Shown here: one piece after another, positions 6,946 through 9,213 of the stretch
Numbering within the stretch: the first letter of the stretch is position 1
How the letters are laid out: each line of letters begins with the position of its first letter
Assembly (NCBI GenBank): GCA_002401525.1
Contig: NVTH01000218.1
Coordinates: forward strand, 1-9,213
DNA length: 9,213 nt
Direction of reading: 5' to 3'
Source: Moraxellaceae bacterium
GTDB lineage: Bacteria; Pseudomonadota; Gammaproteobacteria; Pseudomonadales; UBA3067
Notes under the pieces: model-generated
The model's database searches: none
Seen by the model: only the letters and a program-made list of their open reading frames with translations
What the model was told of the DNA's origin: nothing
Made by a program: the position numbers and the translations under genes

Positions 6946-7936
6946 TTCTCGGAGGACAAGCTTGCCGTCTTAAGGTGATCGGTCGTAATACTTTCCACCA
7001 TTCGGTAAATATTTTTCGCGCTTGCTCTGCACTGCCTCCAAGGTAACGACCAATAATAAATTCTGAATTTTTAGTAATCGCAACCGAATCACTGAGTTGC
7101 ATTTCATCAGCAATTTGTCTTAATTTTTCTAACGTCAAACAGACAGCCTCTGTGTCCATATTACAAGGCCCCGCCAGAAAAAATCCGTTCACCGCGTGGC
7201 CTTGCATTCCCGCTAATCCCGACAGAATCCTTTCGCGGTTCCGATTCGATATTGAAAATCGATCGACAAATAGGGGGCGACCTCGGCGAAATATTTGGTA
7301 GCGCTGCTGGAATGATCCCGCGTTAAAGGGTGCATTACCGGCGGGCAGTCCAAAGCAATTAATTTCCCAGCCCATAAACTTGCTGTCGTCGCTTAAATGA
7401 ACCTCTGTGTCCAGCTCGACGTGGGCTTTGTTATACACAATAGTTTCTAACGGGAACCACTCTAAGCTTGCATTGGCCCCAACCTTTAATTTGACCGTTT
7501 GACGCTGCAAAGGTTGATCATCGCGAGCCCGATAAATGCGTGCCGCGCCCGGGGTAGTCATTAATGCGGCGGTGTTTTCTTGGGCATCAATCTGAATGCG
7601 TAAATCATCCCCTGACACCAACCCACCCGGGGGATGCAATAGATACACGTGCGCAAGCTCGTCACCTTCGGGATAGAAAGGCTTTTGCACGTAAAGAGGT
7701 CCTACGTGGCGATTGCGCGTCAGCCGAGTGCCTCGGGGTCTTTTTTCAAAGCGTAATTCAAGCTTTGCCAACCAGCTTCGATCATTGACTTCTCGGCTAC
7801 GTTTGACCTCATTACGTTGAGAAGGATGCGGTGTACTATTTTCACCAACAGGCTTCTCAACCAATAGTTGATCTGAAACCAATAATTGTTCCGAAACTAA
7901 TTCTTCCTGCGCCTGATCCACTACCATTGAATTCAC
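6932..7936 (-). CDS. ureD: Urease accessory protein UreD with extended N-terminus
   Basis: A scaffold chaperone that binds apo-urease and recruits UreF and UreG for nickel insertion. The family core is clear: [14 protein letters not shown] (59-72), [13 protein letters not shown] (79-91), [10 protein letters not shown] (101-110), [10 protein letters not shown] (127-136), [13 protein letters not shown] (156-168), MGWEINCFG and the C-terminal [12 protein letters not shown]. The 334 residues exceed the usual 270-290. The excess is an acidic N-terminal stretch of about 50 residues containing a short repeat. The start is GTG at 7936, with an in-frame TAA two codons upstream and an AGGAAA site about 12 nt away; an ATG at 7927 is the alternative. 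A TTG at 7771 would give a normal-length protein but has no good ribosome site. The function call is secure; the start is less so. Confidence 0.95.
   Translation of the reverse strand: MNSMVVDQAQEELVSEQLLVSDQLLVEKPVGENSTPHPSQRNEVKRSREVNDRSWLAKLELRFEKRPRGTRLTRNRHVGPLYVQKPFYPEGDELAHVYLLHPPGGLVSGDDLRIQIDAQENTAALMTTPGAARIYRARDDQPLQRQTVKLKVGANASLEWFPLETIVYNKAHVELDTEVHLSDDSKFMGWEINCFGLPAGNAPFNAGSFQQRYQIFRRGRPLFVDRFSISNRNRERILSGLAGMQGHAVNGFFLAGPCNMDTEAVCLTLEKLRQIADEMQLSDSVAITKNSEFIIGRYLGGSAEQARKIFTEWWKVLRPITLRRQACPPRIWAT
7856..7909 (-). repeat. Three degenerate 18-bp tandem repeats within the ureD 5' end
   Basis: Units at 7909-7892, 7891-7874 and 7873-7856 encode [12 protein letters not shown] and DQLLVE. 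The second and third units are the most alike at the DNA level, sharing CAA, TATTGGTT and GA starts. The pattern looks like local duplication in the UreD N-terminal extension (residues 10-27), in frame with the gene. Confidence 0.6.
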
Positions 7937-7986
7937 GGGTTAATGACGTTTCCTGTCAGTTTATATTTGGTTTTCCTAAGAAACAG

Positions 7987-8166
7987 CTACTTTAAATATT
8001 TATTGCCTAGCACACCCATTACAAGTGCCAGGACAGCGATAACCACCGCGCTATTCCAGTATTCCGTATGAACATGAGGCAATGCTTCATGAGCCACTGC
8101 GGACATACTCACCCCAATCACCAGTAATACAGACATTACAAATTGATTCAAATATTTAGTTAACAT
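7987..8166 (-). CDS. Small 59-residue secreted or membrane protein with His-bearing segment
   Basis: The ATG at 8166 has an AGGAG site at 8176-8180, 9 nt upstream, and the frame ends at TAG (7987-7989), giving 59 residues. Residues 1-25 form a signal peptide (LTKYLNQ, then a hydrophobic run, then SAVA). The predicted mature protein starts HEALPHVHTEYW, with three His in eight residues. It continues into one hydrophobic helix (about 40-54, VVIAVLALVMGVLG) and ends NKYLK. The mature form would be a short periplasmic segment on a membrane anchor. It lies 13 nt after the urtE repeats and 50 nt before ureD, so it is probably co-transcribed with both. I do not recognise a named family. A role in nickel or urea handling is only inferred from the His residues and position. 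An uncleaved two-helix protein is the alternative. Confidence 0.8.
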   Translation of the reverse strand: MLTKYLNQFVMSVLLVIGVSMSAVAHEALPHVHTEYWNSAVVIAVLALVMGVLGNKYLK

Positions 8167-8178
8167 TTCATCACGCTC

Positions 8179-8223
8179 CTATTTTTTACACTGCTATTTT
8201 TTACACGGCTAATTGTTACACTG
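8179..8223 (-). repeat. Three tandem 15-bp repeats at the 3' end of urtE
   Basis: On the plus strand the units are ctattttttacactg (8179-8193), ctattttttacacgg (8194-8208) and ctaattgttacactg (8209-8223). The first two differ at one base and the third at two to three. On the coding strand each unit reads GTGTAA or close to it, so each carries a copy of the Val-stop that ends urtE. The urtE stop itself is in the third unit, and the first unit runs up against the ribosome site of the small downstream gene. Confidence 0.85.
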
Positions 8224-8911
8224 CCAAATGTTTAGCAATTAATTGATCTGATAATTCCGTCATCAATCCTGAGGCAACCACTCGCCCTCGTTCCATCAAC
8301 CGAAAATCTTTGCCTACTCGACGAGCAAAGCCTAATTTTTGCTCCACCAAAATTACCGTCATATTTTCTTCTTGGTTTAATTGCGTAATTACATCGCCTA
8401 TTTGTTTGACGATATTCGGCTGTATGCCTTCATTAGGCTCATCTAGAATTAATACTTTCGGGTCCACGACTAATGCTCGACCGATGGCCAACTGTTGTTG
8501 TTGCCCGCCGGAGAGATCCCCCCCTCGGCGTTGTAACATATCATCCAATACCGGAAATAATTCAAAGATGCGTTCGGGGATTGTTTTGGATTTATCCTGA
8601 CGTGCTCCCAATCCAACGCGAAGATTTTCTTCCACCGTGAGCATCGGAAATATATCCCGCCCCTGAGGCACGTAGCCGATGCCATGACGCGCGCGCGACT
8701 CTGCTGCTTGGTTGGTAAAATCGACGCCATCAAGATGTATCTGGCCCGACTTTACTGGCAACAAACCCATTAAACATTTTAATAACGTGGTTTTTCCTAC
8801 GCCGTTACGCCCCATTATGCAGGTACAAGAACCCTCTTCCACCCGCAAATCCAAGTCCCATAAAATCTGCGTACCGCCGTACAACTGATTCACCGCTTTT
8901 AGATCAATCAA
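8216..8911 (-). CDS. urtE: Urea ABC transporter ATP-binding subunit UrtE
   Basis: One of two cytoplasmic ATPases powering the UrtABCDE high-affinity urea importer. The 231 residues show Walker A GRNGVGKTT (34-42), the Q-loop Gln83 in YVPQGRDIFP, the signature LSGGQQQQLAIGRAL (133-147), and Walker B LILDEP (154-159) followed by NEGIQP. The family usually has Thr where this Asn is. VEQ stands at the H-loop position, as in LivF-type subunits. NQLYGG near the start and LSGGQQQQ with EGIQP distinguish UrtE from general LivF, and the neighbouring urease genes confirm it. The start is TTG at 8911, overlapping the urtD stop by 4 nt (TTGA), with AGGGGA 6 nt upstream. The stop falls inside a 15-bp tandem repeat. 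Confidence 0.96.
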   Translation of the reverse strand: MIDLKAVNQLYGGTQILWDLDLRVEEGSCTCIMGRNGVGKTTLLKCLMGLLPVKSGQIHLDGVDFTNQAAESRARHGIGYVPQGRDIFPMLTVEENLRVGLGARQDKSKTIPERIFELFPVLDDMLQRRGGDLSGGQQQQLAIGRALVVDPKVLILDEPNEGIQPNIVKQIGDVITQLNQEENMTVILVEQKLGFARRVGKDFRLMERGRVVASGLMTELSDQLIAKHLAV

Positions 8912-9213
8912 TCGGATTCCCCTAAATACACTTCGATTACCGCTGGATTATTTTGCACTTCTTGCATGCTGCCTTCAGCCAACACTGAACCTTGATGTAA
9001 CACAGTGACTGTGCGCGCGATACTGCGCACAAATTCCATGTCATGTTCCACCACTATCACGGTATGATCACCTGCGAGTGAGATTAGCAATTCCGCAGTA
9101 CGTTCCGCTTCTGGGGCAGTCATGCCCGCTACAGGCTCATCAATTAACAGCAATCGCGGGTCTGCAATTAATAACATGCCAATTTCTAACCATCGTTTTT
9201 GACCGTGAGACAA
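8908..9213 (-). CDS. urtD: Urea ABC transporter ATP-binding subunit UrtD (C-terminal part, 5' end outside window)
   Basis: The last 101 residues of an ABC ATPase, cut by the right edge at its signature motif. It opens with LSHGQKRWLEIGMLL, the UrtD-type signature, encoded from a TTG that is an internal Leu codon rather than a start. Then come Walker B LLLIDEP, the D-loop region VAGMTAPEAERTAELL and the H-loop His in VVEHDMEFV, ending VYLGESD. UrtD pairs with UrtE to drive urea import through UrtB and UrtC. Its stop overlaps the urtE start by 4 nt. The Walker A half and the rest of the urt genes must lie beyond 9213. Confidence 0.95.
   Translation of the reverse strand: MSHGQKRWLEIGMLLIADPRLLLIDEPVAGMTAPEAERTAELLISLAGDHTVIVVEHDMEFVRSIARTVTVLHQGSVLAEGSMQEVQNNPAVIEVYLGESD
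8918..8923 (-). promoter_or_regulatory. Ribosome binding site supporting the TTG start of urtE
   Basis: AGGGGA on the minus strand, inside the last codons of urtD and 6 nt before the TTG at 8911. No ATG lies near the conserved N-terminus of UrtE, so this site supports TTG as the real start. Confidence 0.6.

Noticed and set aside
6882..7001. Longer UreA starting at the ATG at 7001
   Set aside because: It overlaps the conserved C-terminus of UreD. The ATG at 6881 has a ribosome site and gives the canonical 100 residues.
8310..8733. ORFs overlapping urtE (plus 8310-8600 and minus 8470-8733)
   Set aside because: They are shadow frames of a fully conserved ABC ATPase.

Overview
The window reads almost entirely on the minus strand. 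It holds the 3' part of a urea-uptake and urease cluster, followed by an unrelated-looking surface lipoprotein gene. In transcription order (high to low coordinates) it contains: the C-terminal end of urtD (9213-8908); urtE (8911-8216); a 59-residue secreted or membrane protein (8166-7987); ureD (7936-6932); ureA (6881-6579); ureB (6502-6179); ureC (6182-4479); ureE (4439-3960); ureF (3976-3299); ureG (3196-2549); an approximately 390-bp intergenic stretch with inverted repeats; and a long open gene from 2157 that runs off the left edge without a stop (at least 719 codons). No tRNA, rRNA, CRISPR array, insertion sequence or transposase was seen.

The genes form one pathway. UrtD and UrtE are the two cytoplasmic ATPases of the UrtABCDE urea importer. 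UreA, UreB and UreC form the nickel urease, which hydrolyses urea to ammonia and carbon dioxide. UreD, UreE, UreF and UreG load the two nickel ions. UreC has every metal ligand and catalytic residue at the classical positions. Several junctions are tight (urtD/urtE, ureB/ureC and ureE/ureF overlap), which fits one long transcript. The small protein between urtE and ureD has a signal peptide, a short His-bearing segment and one membrane helix. Its position suggests a role in urea or nickel handling, but that is inference.

The separate subunit genes, the ureDABCEFG order and the moderate base composition suggest a Gram-negative proteobacterium, most likely an aquatic or marine gammaproteobacterium. 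The outer-membrane-type lipobox and very acidic lipoprotein fit this. The assignment is by impression only.

The most interesting object is the left-edge gene. It encodes a lipoprotein with an Ig-like segment followed by two stretches that resemble, in order, the N- and C-terminal barrels of the BPI/LBP (TULIP) lipid-binding family. By hand count residues 200-719 carry about 89 acidic and 12 basic residues, the opposite of cationic vertebrate BPI. Smaller curiosities are a 73-nt G-free leader before ureG, three 15-bp tandem repeats at the end of urtE, a repeat-bearing N-terminal extension on UreD, and a ureF start codon inside the His-tail codons of ureE.
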